The position numbers and the translations under genes are program-made. DNA of 64,000 nucleotides from Micromonospora sp. MH99 (lineage in GTDB: Bacteria; Actinomycetota; Actinomycetes; Mycobacteriales; Micromonosporaceae), in assembly GCF_021442385.1 (NCBI RefSeq), contig NZ_MUZA01000006.1:62001-126000 (forward strand), given 5' to 3'. Positions within the stretch are counted from its first letter, which is position 1. Every line of letters begins with the position of its first letter. Of this stretch, positions 1-10,791 are shown piece after piece. The notes under the pieces were generated by a model, which had not been told where the DNA came from, did not search any database, and saw nothing but the letters and a program-made list of their open reading frames with translations.

Positions 1-994
1 TGCCCGGGTGGCGGCCGTCTGCCTGCCGCACGACTGGTTGACCTGGCGGCTCGCGGGTGCGCCGGGGCTGGCGGGGCTGCGGACCGACCGGGGGGACGCC
101 AGCGGCACCGGCTACTGGTCCCCGTCCACCGGTTCCTATCGTCTGGACCTGCTGGAACGGGCCTTCGGCCGGCAGCTCGTGGTGCCCGAGGTGCTGGGCC
201 CGGCGGAGTCGGCCGGCACGCTGGCCGACGAGCTGGGTGGGGGTGGCGCGCTGCTCGGCGCGGGCACCGGCGACAACGCCGCCGCCGCGTTCGGCGTCGG
301 CGCGGGCCCCGGTGACGTGGTCGTCTCGATCGGCACCTCCGGCACGGTGTTCAGCGTGGCCGACGTGCCGGCCGCCGACGAGAGCGGCGCGGTGGCCGGC
401 TTCGCCGACGCGTCGGGCCGCTTCCTGCCGCTGGTCTGCACGCTCAACGCCGCCCGGGTGCTGGACGCCGCCGCCACGATGCTGGGCGTCGGTCTGGACG
501 AGCTGGCCGAGCTGGCGCTCTCCGCGCCGGCCGGCGCGGACGGGCTGGTCATGGTGCCCTACCTGGAGGGTGAGCGGACGCCCAACCGACCGCTCGCCAC
601 CGGCGCGGTGCACGGGCTGACCCTGCGCACGTCGACCCCCGCGCACCTGGCCCGGGCCGCGGTGGAGGGCATGCTCTGCGCGCTCGCCGACGGCCTGGAC
701 GCGCTGACCGCGCAGGGCGCCACCGTCCGCCGGGTCATCCTCGTCGGCGGCGGGGCACGCTCGGCCGCGGTCCGCCGGATCGCACCGCAGGTCTTCGGCT
801 GCCCGGTGGTCGTCCCGCCCGCGGGGGAGTACGTGGCCGACGGTGCCGCCCGCCAGGCCGCCTGGGTGGCCCTCGGCGGTCCGACGCCGCCGCAGTGGGA
901 GATCAAGGGCACCGAGGAGTACGCGGCGGAGCCCGTCCCCGCCGTCCGCGACCAGTACGCCGCGGCCCGCGGACTGGTCCTCGACCGCCGCTGA
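1..994 (+). CDS. xylB: Xylulokinase, 3' part (5' end outside window)
   Basis: FGGY-family carbohydrate kinase, probably the xylulokinase that phosphorylates D-xylulose with ATP in the cytoplasm. The frame is open from the first base, and residues before the GTG at 8 already fit the family ([17 protein letters not shown]), so the gene starts outside the window. Visible family features are IGTSGTVF (nucleotide-binding turn) near residue 118, a [11 protein letters not shown] stretch just before it, and the C-terminal ATP-binding motif ILVGGGARS near residue 240. The family is about 460-500 aa, so roughly a third is missing. Substrate is inferred from family resemblance; another FGGY pentulose kinase is possible. 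Confidence 0.85.
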   Translation, partial: ARVAAVCLPHDWLTWRLAGAPGLAGLRTDRGDASGTGYWSPSTGSYRLDLLERAFGRQLVVPEVLGPAESAGTLADELGGGGALLGAGTGDNAAAAFGVGAGPGDVVVSIGTSGTVFSVADVPAADESGAVAGFADASGRFLPLVCTLNAARVLDAAATMLGVGLDELAELALSAPAGADGLVMVPYLEGERTPNRPLATGAVHGLTLRTSTPAHLARAAVEGMLCALADGLDALTAQGATVRRVILVGGGARSAAVRRIAPQVFGCPVVVPPAGEYVADGAARQAAWVALGGPTPPQWEIKGTEEYAAEPVPAVRDQYAAARGLVLDRR

Positions 995-1078
995 TCCGTC
1001 GGAGTCGACGCGGGTGGGAGCCGACCGGCACCCACCCGCGTCGCGACGTGCGTACCGGAGTCTGGTTGGCTGCCCGTC

Positions 1079-2512
1079 ATGAGCGTGACCAGTGGCGGGC
1101 CCGGCCAGCGCCGGCCGGGCCGGGGCGGCGGCCGGGCGCACCGGCTGTACAGCGTCGCGGTGTTCGTGCTGCTCGCCTCGCTCGACAATGTGGCGATCGG
1201 GCTCGTCCCACCGCTCTACAAGCCGATCGCCGGCGCGTTCGACGTGTCGGGGCGGCTGCTCGGGCTGGTCACCGCCGTCAGCTTCCTGGTCAGCGCGGTG
1301 GCCGCGGTCGGCTGGGCGTACGTCGGGGACCGGAGCAACCGCAAACCGCTGCTCATGGTGGGCACACTGCTCTGGGCGGCGGGCACCGGCGGCAGCGCGT
1401 TCGCCGGCGGGTACCTCACGTTCCTGGCCGCCCAACTCGTCGCGGCGGTAGGTCTCGGCGCGGTCGGCTCGGTGGGCTTCTCGGTGGTCACCGACCTGAT
1501 CTCGCCGGCCCGGCGCGGGCTGGTGATGAGCTTCTGGGGGCTCTCCCAGGGCGTCGGCACGCTCGCCGGCACGCTGGTCGGCGGCCTGCTCGGCGCGGCG
1601 GACTGGCGGCGGCCGTTCCTGCTGCTGACCGGGGTGGGCCTGGCCGCCACCGTGGCGTACCTGTTCACCTACGACGTCCGGCGCGGCCAGAGCGAACCGG
1701 AGTTGGCCGACGCGCTGGACGCCGGCGCGGACTACGACTACCGGATCAGCCGGGCCGACGTGCCGAGAATCCTGGCCCGGCGGACGAACCGGTGGCTGAT
1801 CCTGCAGGGCCTGACCGCGCAGGCGGCGTTCGGCTCGCTGGTCTGGCTGCCGGTGCTGTTCGCCGAACGGGCCGAGGCCCAGGGCTACTCGGAGTCGACA
1901 GCAGTGGTGGTGGGCAGCGTCTTCGCCACGCTGTTCCAGCTCGGTGGTGTGCTCTCCATCGTGGGTGGGCTGGTCGGTGACGCGGTGCAGCGGCGTACCC
2001 CCCGGGGGCGGGCCCTGGTCGCGGCGGTCGGCATCCTCGCGGCACTGCCGTTCTACCTGGTGTTGTTCTTCGTGCCGGTGACCATCGACGTGCCCGACGG
2101 TGGCAGCGCCGGCGCGGTGATCGGCGCGGTGCTGTCCAGCGTGGCCACCGAGCCGTCGGTCGGCCTCAGCCTGCTCACCGCCGTGGTGGCGCTCGCGTTG
2201 ACCTCGGCCAACTCGCCGAACTGGTTCGCGCTGATCGCCGACGTGAACCCACCCGAGCACCGGGGGACCGTCTACAGCCTCGGCAACCTGGTCAACGGGG
2301 TCGGCCGGGCGGCCGGCAACGGGCTGGTCGGCGTGGCGTTCCAGGGACTGCGCGCGGCCTTCCCGCCACCGCTGAACTTCGCCGTCGGGCTGGCCGCGTT
2401 CCAGCTCTTCTTCATTCCCACCGGCGTCATGTACTGGCTCGCCTCGCGAACCTCACCACGGGACATCGACAACGTCCACAACCTGCTCCACACCCGCGCC
2501 AACCGCCTCTGA
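1079..2512 (+). CDS. MFS transporter (spinster-like)
   Basis: Predicted 12-helix major facilitator superfamily permease of 477 aa in the cytoplasmic membrane; substrate unknown. A polar, Gly/Arg-rich N-terminus of about 20 residues precedes helix 1. The A-like loop between helices 2 and 3 reads GWAYVGDRSNRKP, and a second-half equivalent reads GLVGDAVQRRTPRG. It lies 84 bp downstream of xylB on the same strand, so a sugar or polyol role is possible but is an inference from position only. No clear SD precedes the ATG; a TTGGCT hexamer sits 7 nt upstream, as in leaderless genes elsewhere in the window. Confidence 0.8.
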   Translation: MSVTSGGPGQRRPGRGGGRAHRLYSVAVFVLLASLDNVAIGLVPPLYKPIAGAFDVSGRLLGLVTAVSFLVSAVAAVGWAYVGDRSNRKPLLMVGTLLWAAGTGGSAFAGGYLTFLAAQLVAAVGLGAVGSVGFSVVTDLISPARRGLVMSFWGLSQGVGTLAGTLVGGLLGAADWRRPFLLLTGVGLAATVAYLFTYDVRRGQSEPELADALDAGADYDYRISRADVPRILARRTNRWLILQGLTAQAAFGSLVWLPVLFAERAEAQGYSESTAVVVGSVFATLFQLGGVLSIVGGLVGDAVQRRTPRGRALVAAVGILAALPFYLVLFFVPVTIDVPDGGSAGAVIGAVLSSVATEPSVGLSLLTAVVALALTSANSPNWFALIADVNPPEHRGTVYSLGNLVNGVGRAAGNGLVGVAFQGLRAAFPPPLNFAVGLAAFQLFFIPTGVMYWLASRTSPRDIDNVHNLLHTRANRL

Positions 2513-2626
2513 AGCCGCCGCCGCGTGCCCGCGCCGGCTCGCTGGCCGGTTGTCCGGAGGGCTTGGACCTCCTCCTCGTCACCCGACCATCGGGCACCCT
2601 CCAGGTCCGCGTAGTGCCAGCGCCAC

Positions 2627-2695
2627 CTTTGCTCTGCTTCAACCCAGGCGACAGTCGGCGGCCTTACGTGTTGCCTGGGTTGAAGCAGAGCAAAG
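2627..2695. repeat. Long perfect inverted repeat A
   Basis: Left arm 2627-2649 and right arm 2673-2695 are perfectly complementary over 23 bp, separated by a 23-nt loop. The arm carries TTTGCTCTGCTTCAACC. Same architecture as the inverted repeats at 28.84, 31.98, 47.89, 52.34 and 53.14 kb. It could act as a bidirectional terminator or be a copy of a dispersed palindromic element. Confidence 0.85.
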
Positions 2696-2716
2696 GGCGT
2701 GATGCACACACGCGCG

Positions 2717-2781
2717 CCCCCGGCGACCGCCCCACCGACCCGGCGCTGAAAGCGGTGGGGGGTCGGGGCGGTCGCCGGGGG
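2717..2781. terminator. GC-rich hairpin between converging genes
   Basis: Arms 2717-2733 and 2765-2781 are complementary over 17 bp, with a loop of about 31 nt that can pair further (CCGACCC/GGGTCGG). There is no T-tract, as is usual for actinobacterial terminators. It is placed to stop both the MFS gene and the glucosidase operon. Confidence 0.6.
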
Positions 2782-2829
2782 GGTCGGAGCGGCGGGGCGG
2801 TGCCGCGGTGCAGCGGCCGATCGGGAAGG

Positions 2830-4488
<1,659 letters not shown>

Positions 4489-4521
4489 GGTCGTCTCCTG
4501 TGTCGTGCTGTGGTTGATGTG

Positions 4522-5568
4522 TCAGTGTGCCCGCGGCGGCGCGGTGGACTCGCGGACCACCAGCCGAGTGGGCAGGATCACCGGCGTGTCGCCGTCGGCG
4601 GTCCGTTGACCGATGATCGGGCTCAGGTTGCGGGCGCCGAGCGGGTCGAGCAGCATCCGGGCGGCCAGCCGGCCCTGTTCGGCGGCGGGCTGGGCGACGG
4701 TGCTGAGCCCGAGCACGCCGGCGAGGTCGTGGTCGTCGATGCCGACCACGCTGACGTCCTGCGGTACGCGCAGCCCGGCGTCGCGCAGGGCGGTCATCGC
4801 GCCCATCGCCATCTCGTCGCAGGCGGCGACGATCGCGGTCGGCGGAACACCACGGGCCAGCAGTTCGGCGGCGGCCCGGTTGCCGCCGTCGATGGTGAAC
4901 GACGACTCGACGTCCAGGCTCGGATCGGGTCGCAGGCCGGCGGCCCGCAGCTCCGCCTGGTAGCCCCGGCGCCGGTCGAGGTGGGTGGTGAAGGCCAGCT
5001 CGTCGTCGGGATCCCCGGAGATGTGCGCGATCCGCCGGTGGCCGAGGTCGAGCAGGTGGCGGGTGGCCATCCGCGCGGCGGCCACGTCGTCGATCCGTAC
5101 GCACGGCCAGTTGGGCACCCGGCTACCCGAGCTGATGGTCACGCCGGGCAGGTCCAGGGTGGCCAGCGCGGTCAGGTCCGCCGGGCGCAGCGGTGTGGCG
5201 ACAAGCATCATGGCGTCGACCCGCTTGTGCAGGTTGGCGGTGCGCAGCACCCGCTGGCGGATCTGCTCCCGACCGCCCAGGTTGTAGAGCAGCAGGTCGT
5301 AGCCGGAGTGGTGCAGATACTCCTCGACGGCCTCGACGACCGTGCTGAAGAACCAGCGGGTGATCCGGGGTACGACCACCGCGACCGTGCCGGTGCGGCC
5401 ACCGGCGAGCCGGGACGCGCTCGGCGACACCGCGTAGTCGAGCTGCTCGGCGGCGGCGAGGACTCTGCGCCGGGTGGCGGCCGAGACCGTCGGCAGCCCG
5501 CGTAGGGCCCGCGAGACGGTGGCCGTGGAGACCCCGGCCAACCGAGCCACATCATCAATCTTCGTCAC
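4522..5568 (-). CDS. LacI-family transcriptional regulator
   Basis: 348-aa LacI/GalR repressor: N-terminal helix-turn-helix (KIDDVARLAGVSTATVSRAL) with hinge (residues about 5-60), followed by a periplasmic-binding-protein-like effector domain. The GTG at 5568 is chosen because it begins directly at the HTH and follows GGGGGAA; the frame continues upstream without family sequence. It is encoded between the permease and glucosidase genes and most likely represses the operon through the palindrome at 9136-9151, with a disaccharide or maltodextrin as inducer (inference). Confidence 0.92.
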   Translation of the reverse strand: MTKIDDVARLAGVSTATVSRALRGLPTVSAATRRRVLAAAEQLDYAVSPSASRLAGGRTGTVAVVVPRITRWFFSTVVEAVEEYLHHSGYDLLLYNLGGREQIRQRVLRTANLHKRVDAMMLVATPLRPADLTALATLDLPGVTISSGSRVPNWPCVRIDDVAAARMATRHLLDLGHRRIAHISGDPDDELAFTTHLDRRRGYQAELRAAGLRPDPSLDVESSFTIDGGNRAAAELLARGVPPTAIVAACDEMAMGAMTALRDAGLRVPQDVSVVGIDDHDLAGVLGLSTVAQPAAEQGRLAARMLLDPLGARNLSPIIGQRTADGDTPVILPTRLVVRESTAPPRAH

Positions 5569-5635
5569 GGTTCCCCCGCTCGATACCCCTCGCCCGCCGC
5601 CGCCTTCAGGGGCCGGGCGGCGGCGGGCAGACGGG

Positions 5636-6604
5636 TCAGCCCTTGACGCTGCCGGCGAGCAGACCTCGCACGAAGAAGCGCTGCAGGGACAGGAATACGA
5701 CGAGCGGAACAACGATCGAGACGAACGCTCCGGCGGTCAGTCGCTGCCACTCGTTGCCCCGCGTACCGGCCATCTCGGCCAGCCGGACCGTGAGCGGGGC
5801 GGTCTCATTGCCGCCACCGGCGAAGATCAGCGCGACCAGCAGGTCGTTCCAGACCCAGAGGAACTGGAAGATGCCGAACGCGGCCAGGGCCGGGGTGATC
5901 AGCGGCAGCACGATGGTCCGGAAGATCTTCGGGTGGGTGGCCCCGTCGACCCGGGCCGCCTCCATCAGGTCTCCGGGGAGTTGCGAGATGAAGTTGTGCA
6001 GCAGGAAGACCGCGAACGGAAGCGCGAAGCAGGTGTGCGCGAACCACACCTGGGCGAACTTCTGTTCGTCGACCAGGTCCCAGGCCGGCATCAGGGTGAC
6101 GCCGCCGAGGGTGACGCCTGTGGAGAAGAACTTCAGCAACGGCACCAGGGCCATCTGCAGCGGGACGATCTGCAACGCGAAGATCCCGATGTAGAGCCAG
6201 TCCCGTCCGCGGAAGTTGATCCACGCCAGCGCGTACGCGGCCAGGGATGCGAAGGCCAGGGGGAACAGCACCGACGGGATGGTGATCGCCAGCGAGTTGA
6301 TGAAGTAGCTGGCGAGCTGCCCCGACGACGAGGACCGCCCGAACAGGACCTGCTGGTAGTTCTCGAAGGTGAACTGCGGGTTGGTGAACGCCGTCCACCA
6401 GCCGGTCGTCTTGATCTCGTCCTCCGGGCGGAGGGAGGAGACGAACAGACCGAAGGTCGGGATGGTCCAGACCAACGCGATGACGATCGAGACGAGCGTC
6501 GCGGTGCGGCTGTTCAGGCGCTTGCGGACCCGGCCGGCAGTGGTGGTCGGAGTGCCCTCGGTCTGCTGTGTGCCGACGGCGACGGTGGGCGTTGCGGTGG
6601 TCAT
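5636..6604 (-). CDS. Sugar ABC transporter permease (MalG-like)
   Basis: 322-aa inner-membrane permease of the carbohydrate uptake 1 family. Six predicted helices follow a polar N-terminus of about 35 residues. The EAA loop that contacts the ATPase reads MEAARVDGATHPKIFRTIVL near residue 225. Its ATG (6604) overlaps the stop of the preceding permease gene (ATGA), giving translational coupling. No MsiK-type ATPase is encoded in the operon, so a shared ATPase from elsewhere must energise it. Confidence 0.92.
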   Translation of the reverse strand: MTTATPTVAVGTQQTEGTPTTTAGRVRKRLNSRTATLVSIVIALVWTIPTFGLFVSSLRPEDEIKTTGWWTAFTNPQFTFENYQQVLFGRSSSSGQLASYFINSLAITIPSVLFPLAFASLAAYALAWINFRGRDWLYIGIFALQIVPLQMALVPLLKFFSTGVTLGGVTLMPAWDLVDEQKFAQVWFAHTCFALPFAVFLLHNFISQLPGDLMEAARVDGATHPKIFRTIVLPLITPALAAFGIFQFLWVWNDLLVALIFAGGGNETAPLTVRLAEMAGTRGNEWQRLTAGAFVSIVVPLVVFLSLQRFFVRGLLAGSVKG

Positions 6605-7650
6605 CTGCCCTCCCGCTGTTGACGGAGGTTACGGATCTGGTAGATCACGACCGGGATGACCAGGATGAAGAGGAAGACCGCGAGCGCGGAACCTCGCCCG
6701 TTCTCGCCGTACCGGAACGCCTGGTTGTACATCTCGTTGGCGATCACACTCGTGTCGTAGTTGCCGTTCGTCGAGGTCCGGACGATGTCGAAGACCTTGA
6801 GCGTGGCGATCGTGAGGGTCACCACCACGACGATCAGCGCCGGCCGGATGCTCGGCAGGGTGATCTGCCAGAACATCTGCCACGGGCTGACCCCGTCCAG
6901 CCGGGCGGCTTCGACGATGTCGCCGGGGATGGCCTTGATCGCGGCGGAGAGCACCACCATGGCGAAGCCGGCCTGGATCCAGATCATGATGACGATCAGC
7001 AGCAGCGTGTTCAGGGGTGATTCGAGCAGCCACTGCTTGGGCTCACCACCGAGGCTGACGACGATCTGGTTGAGCAGGCCGATCTGGTCGCCGTCGCCGC
7101 GGTACGCGTAGATGAACTTCCAGATGATGCTCGCGCCGACGAAGGAGATGGCCATCGGCAGGAAGATCAGCGACTTGGCCACGGCCTCGAACCGGGCCTT
7201 GTCCACCAGCACGGCGTAGATCAGGCCGAACCCGGTCGCCACCAGGGGGACCAGGAGCACCCAGACCAGGGTGTTGATCAGGACTCGGACGATCGAGTCG
7301 TCGGAGAACATCCAGCCGAAGTTGTCCAGCCCCACCCACTCCGTGCTGGTCCTGTTCATCAGGGAGAGCAGCAGAGTGCGGATGGCCGGCACGACCAGGC
7401 CGATGGTGAGCAGCAACAGCGTGGGCAGCAGGAAGAAGAACGCGAAGATTCCTTCCCGTGGCCGCGTTCGGCGGGGGAGGGGAGCTCCACTCGCCGAGGC
7501 GGCGACGAGCTGCGCCTCCCGTCGCCGGGCGAACCAGGCCGGCACCGCGTCGAGCAGCAGGAGTAGACCACCCACCACCAGCACGAAGGCGACCAGCCCG
7601 TACATCAGCATGAGGAGCTTCGGCTGCTCGTCGGCGAAGTCGAACTCCAT
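6601..7650 (-). CDS. Sugar ABC transporter permease (MalF-like)
   Basis: 349-aa inner-membrane permease paired with the MalG-like protein. A first helix near residues 13-35 is followed by an Arg-rich cytoplasmic stretch of about 35 residues, then a six-helix core with the EAA motif VEAARLDGVSPWQMFWQITL near residue 255. The ATG at 7650 follows AAGGGAGGG; a TTG codon directly upstream is ignored. It sits 70 bp after the binding-protein gene. Confidence 0.92.
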   Translation of the reverse strand: MEFDFADEQPKLLMLMYGLVAFVLVVGGLLLLLDAVPAWFARRREAQLVAASASGAPLPRRTRPREGIFAFFFLLPTLLLLTIGLVVPAIRTLLLSLMNRTSTEWVGLDNFGWMFSDDSIVRVLINTLVWVLLVPLVATGFGLIYAVLVDKARFEAVAKSLIFLPMAISFVGASIIWKFIYAYRGDGDQIGLLNQIVVSLGGEPKQWLLESPLNTLLLIVIMIWIQAGFAMVVLSAAIKAIPGDIVEAARLDGVSPWQMFWQITLPSIRPALIVVVVTLTIATLKVFDIVRTSTNGNYDTSVIANEMYNQAFRYGENGRGSALAVFLFILVIPVVIYQIRNLRQQREGR

Positions 7651-7720
7651 CAACCCTCCCTTCCGGGTCCACCTCGGCCGGTGGCCCGGCCCGCGCTCGC
7701 GGACCGGGCCACCGCCGGGA

Positions 7721-9067
7721 TCACTTAGGCCAGCTGCTCTCGATGCCCTGGAGCACCGGGGCGGTCGCCTTGCCGTTCAGCCAGTCGACCATGCCCTTCC
7801 AGAACGTTCCCGCGCCGACGGCGGCCGGCATCAGGTCGGATCCGTCGAAGCGGAAGACGCCGGTCTTGTCCTGCAGGAGCTGGACGGAGAGCTTGTCGAT
7901 CGGGCTGGCGACGTTGGCGATGTCCAGCTTGTTGTTCGCCGTGACCCAGTTGCCGAGCTTCGCGCGGCTGTTCACGTACTCGGCGGAGGCCAGGTAGGTC
8001 TGCACCGCCTGCACCTCGGGACGGTCGGCGTAGGCGACGACGAACTCGCCCGCGCCCAGCACCGGCTTGCCCTTGGCCGCGTCGATGGCCGGGAAGTAGA
8101 AGGCGAACGCGTCGCCGTCCTCGGCCACCTTGGTGCCCTCAGGGAACTGGTTGGCGTAGAACGACGCCTGTCGGTGCATCGCGCACTTGCCGGTGGTCAC
8201 CGGCAGGCCCGCCTCCTGGAAGGCGGTGGTGGTGATGCTCTTGACGCCGCCGAAGCCGCCGTTGACGTACTTCTCGTTCTTGAGGATGCTGCCGGCGCGG
8301 TCGACCGCGTCGACGATCTTCGGGTCGTTGAACGGGATCTGGTGGGTGGTCCACTGGTCGTAGACCTCGGCGCCCGCCGTACGCAGGAGGACGTCCTCGA
8401 TCCAGTCGGTGGCCGGCCAGCCGGTGGCGTCGCCGGACTCGACGCCCGCGCACCACGGCTTCATGCCACTTGCGGCGATCTTGTCGCTCAGGGCGATGAG
8501 CTGGTCCCAGGTGGTCGGAACCTCCCAGCCCTTCTCCTTGAACGTCTTGGGCGAGTACCAGACGAAGGACTTGACGTTGGCGCCGAGCGGCACGCCGTAG
8601 AGCGTCCCGTTCACGGTGCCGTACTTCAGCCAGTCGGCCGGCATGTTCTGCTCGGCCAGGGCCTTGGTGTCGGCGCCGAGGGACTTCAGCTTGCCGGCGT
8701 CCGCGAACCGCTTCACGAGGCCCGGCTGGGGCACGAAGGCGATGTCGGGCGCGTTGCCGCCGTCGACCCGCACGGGGAGCTGGGCCTCGAACTCGCCGCT
8801 GCCCTCGTACGCGATCTCGATGCCGGTGCAGTCGGTGAACTGCGACCACGAGCGCTCGAGCAGGTCGGCCTCGGCGTCACGGATGGACGCGTAGATGGAG
8901 ACCTTCTTGCCGTCGTTGCCCTGGTACTTCTCGTATGGGGCGCACTCCGCGGAGCCCGCCTTGTCGCTCTTCTTGTCGTCACCGGTACCGCAAGCGGTGG
9001 CGCTGAGCGCCAGCCCGAGCACACCGGCGATCACGAAGGCCTGGCGTGGTCTGGTAAAGACCGCCAT
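7721..9067 (-). CDS. Sugar ABC transporter substrate-binding lipoprotein
   Basis: 448-aa extracellular solute-binding protein (family 1, AglE/ThuE-like). A short signal peptide ends in LSATAC, a plausible lipobox with Cys near residue 26, so the mature protein is probably anchored to the outer face of the membrane. The start at 9067 is supported by GGAGGAC just upstream; the frame extends further but without signal-peptide character. First gene of the operon, behind the LacI-type operator. Context suggests an alpha-glucoside or maltodextrin ligand, which is inferred. Confidence 0.93.
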   Translation of the reverse strand: MAVFTRPRQAFVIAGVLGLALSATACGTGDDKKSDKAGSAECAPYEKYQGNDGKKVSIYASIRDAEADLLERSWSQFTDCTGIEIAYEGSGEFEAQLPVRVDGGNAPDIAFVPQPGLVKRFADAGKLKSLGADTKALAEQNMPADWLKYGTVNGTLYGVPLGANVKSFVWYSPKTFKEKGWEVPTTWDQLIALSDKIAASGMKPWCAGVESGDATGWPATDWIEDVLLRTAGAEVYDQWTTHQIPFNDPKIVDAVDRAGSILKNEKYVNGGFGGVKSITTTAFQEAGLPVTTGKCAMHRQASFYANQFPEGTKVAEDGDAFAFYFPAIDAAKGKPVLGAGEFVVAYADRPEVQAVQTYLASAEYVNSRAKLGNWVTANNKLDIANVASPIDKLSVQLLQDKTGVFRFDGSDLMPAAVGAGTFWKGMVDWLNGKATAPVLQGIESSWPK

Positions 9068-9317
9068 GCCGTCCTCCTTCCTAGCCGGCGTGGTCTCCGC
9101 TGGTGACCCTCGCCGGTCCGATTGGGCGTGCACACATGTAAGCGCTTGCATCCGGTCTGGTCCACCCCCTGTCAGACACGAGCGAGTAACAATCCCGAAA
9201 CCTCGTGGCCGCTGGTTGGGCGCGCTCCCAGTCGGGAATCCCGCCTCTTTCGAAGATTGGCGATATCTGTCAGGCTGAGGCCACCTCATCGAAGGTTTTG
9301 AACATAGGAGGAGCTGG
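9068..9317. promoter_or_regulatory. Divergent regulatory region: sugar operon / M23 peptidase
   Basis: 250-bp divergent intergenic region. It carries the LacI-type operator (9136-9151). A tentative minus-strand promoter has TGGACC (9164-9159), an 18-bp spacer and TACATG (9140-9135), so the operator would cover the -10. The peptidase gene to the right has its own SD (AGGAGG, about 9306-9311). No promoter for the peptidase was recognised with confidence. Confidence 0.5.
9136..9151. promoter_or_regulatory. LacI-family operator (ATGTAAGCGCTTGCAT)
   Basis: A 16-bp palindrome with seven of eight complementary base pairs and the central CG step flanked by AAG/CTT that is typical of LacI-family operators. 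It lies 69 bp upstream of the binding-protein ATG and overlaps a possible -10. The obvious binder is the LacI protein encoded at 4522-5568. Confidence 0.8.
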
Positions 9318-10091
9318 ATGCGTAAGCGGTGGATCAGCCTGCTGGTGACGGGCCTGCTCGTCGGGGGAGTCCTCGCGCCGGCGAGCCCGGCGCTGGCCGC
9401 GCCGACCTTCAAGGTGCCGTTCCCGTGCGGCCAGTCCTGGTCGGGGCAGACCCGGTCGGATCACAGCCCGGCGAACGCGGTCGACTTCAACCGCACCGAC
9501 GATGTCGGCGACCCGGTGGTGGCCAGCGCCCCCGGCACGGTCGATCGGGTGACCGACCTCGGTGGCACCAGTTACGGCAAGTACGTCCGGATCGACCACG
9601 GTGGCGGCTACACGACCTACTACGCCCACCTCCAGGGCTTCAACGTCTCGGTGGGGCAGACCGTCGGCTACGGCAAGGTGATCGGCTGGGTGGGCAGCAC
9701 CGGCGGGTCCACCGGCCCGCACCTGCACTACGAGCAGCGCCTCAACGGCAGCGACATCAAGGTCAGGTTCAACGGCACCCTGGCCCTGTACTGGGGCACC
9801 AAGACCTACACCAGCAACAACGGCTGCTCGTCGGGCACCGGCAACGCCACGGTCGACACCAGTGGCACGCCGCTGACCGTCCGCTCCGGCCCGGGCACGG
9901 GCTACGCCTCGGTCGGCACCGTCGCCGACGGCACCCGGGTGACCATCGCCTGCCAGACCAGCGGCACCACGGTCACCGGCACGTACGGCACCAGCTCGAT
10001 CTGGGACCGCATCGGCAGCGGGCGCTTCATCGCCGACGCGTACGTCTACACCGGTTACGACGGCTACATCCCGGGCATCCCCCGCTGCTGA
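9318..10091 (+). CDS. Secreted M23 peptidase with C-terminal SH3-like region
   Basis: 257-aa secreted protein. A Sec signal peptide (MRKRW then a hydrophobic stretch ending ASPALAA) precedes a LytM/M23 zinc-peptidase domain at about residues 40-150, with HSPANAVD and GPHLHYE supplying the metal ligands. A bacterial SH3-like region (TPLTVRSGPGTGYASVGTVA) follows. Probably cleaves peptidoglycan cross-bridges or a peer's wall. ATG with AGGAGG spaced by 6 nt. The first metal motif is HSPANAVDFN rather than the common HxGxD, so substrate specificity is uncertain. Confidence 0.9.
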   Translation: MRKRWISLLVTGLLVGGVLAPASPALAAPTFKVPFPCGQSWSGQTRSDHSPANAVDFNRTDDVGDPVVASAPGTVDRVTDLGGTSYGKYVRIDHGGGYTTYYAHLQGFNVSVGQTVGYGKVIGWVGSTGGSTGPHLHYEQRLNGSDIKVRFNGTLALYWGTKTYTSNNGCSSGTGNATVDTSGTPLTVRSGPGTGYASVGTVADGTRVTIACQTSGTTVTGTYGTSSIWDRIGSGRFIADAYVYTGYDGYIPGIPRC

Positions 10092-10106
10092 GCGGAGGCG
10101 CACGGT

Positions 10107-10138
10107 GGTCCCCGGTAGGCACGCGCCTGCCGGGGGCC
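10107..10138. terminator. Bidirectional hairpin terminator
   Basis: Arms 10107-10120 and 10125-10138 pair around the loop ACGC (CCCCGG..AGGC with GCCT..CCGGGG), between converging genes. No T-tract. Confidence 0.65.
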
Positions 10139-10145
10139 TCGCCGG

Positions 10146-10640
10146 TCAGGTGTTCAGCCGCCAGATCGCCAGGTTGAGCGCGGCGGCGAACGTGACCCAC
10201 GCCCAGTACGGCAGCAGCAGCGCGGTCGCGACCCGGGACACCCGGGCGAAGAGCGCCACGGTGAGGCCGATCGCCAGCCACATCACCACGATCTCGGCGA
10301 ACGCCAGCCCGTACCGCCCCGCGCCGAAGAACAGCGGCGTCCAGATGGCGTTCAGGACGAGTTGCGCGGTCCACGCCCAGAGCGCGGGGGAGAAGCCGAC
10401 CCGACGCCACACCAGCCAGCCGGCCAGGGCGATCAGCGCGTAGAGCACCGTCCAGACCGGGCCGAAGAGCCAGGACGGCGGTGCCCAGCCCGGCTGTCGC
10501 AGGCTCGCGTACTCGTCGGTGGTGCCCTGCACACCCAGTCCGCCGATCGCGGCCGCGACGAAGACCGCCGTCGCGAAGCCGGCGAGCGCCCAGCGCGACC
10601 GTCGGCCGGACGTGGGCCGTGCCTCGCGAGATGTCTCCAT
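10146..10640 (-). CDS. tspO: TspO/MBR family membrane protein
   Basis: 164-aa protein with five predicted helices and TspO features: SLRQPGWAPPSWLFGPVWTV (conserved Pro/Trp-rich region near residue 50) and LNAIWTPLFF. The family binds tetrapyrroles and influences porphyrin and stress metabolism. The ATG at 10640 is preceded by CAATAT 7 nt upstream and no SD, compatible with a leaderless transcript; a GTG at 10679 is a less likely start. Confidence 0.88.
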   Translation of the reverse strand: METSREARPTSGRRSRWALAGFATAVFVAAAIGGLGVQGTTDEYASLRQPGWAPPSWLFGPVWTVLYALIALAGWLVWRRVGFSPALWAWTAQLVLNAIWTPLFFGAGRYGLAFAEIVVMWLAIGLTVALFARVSRVATALLLPYWAWVTFAAALNLAIWRLNT

Positions 10641-10791
10641 GGTCGAGATATTGCCGCTCGGCCGTCGGGTCAAACCCACAAAGCAGCGCCGGGGCCGCCG
10701 CGGCCGGTGCTTCTGTCGGGAGGACGAAGCTCCGGTCGCGGCGACCCCGACGGGTCCCGGTGTTCCGATGAGTTGTCAGAGGGTGCGAACG

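Larger units (their letters stand above)
2513..2829. other. Intergenic region with two long inverted repeats
   Basis: No gene is seen in this 317 bp gap between converging genes. It holds a perfect 23-bp inverted repeat (2627-2695) and a 17-bp perfect GC-rich inverted repeat (2717-2781), which together would terminate transcription from both sides. Confidence 0.7.

Noticed and set aside
7271-9106. Long plus-strand ORF opposite the ABC transporter genes
   Set aside because: Antisense to conserved genes with no recognisable protein features.
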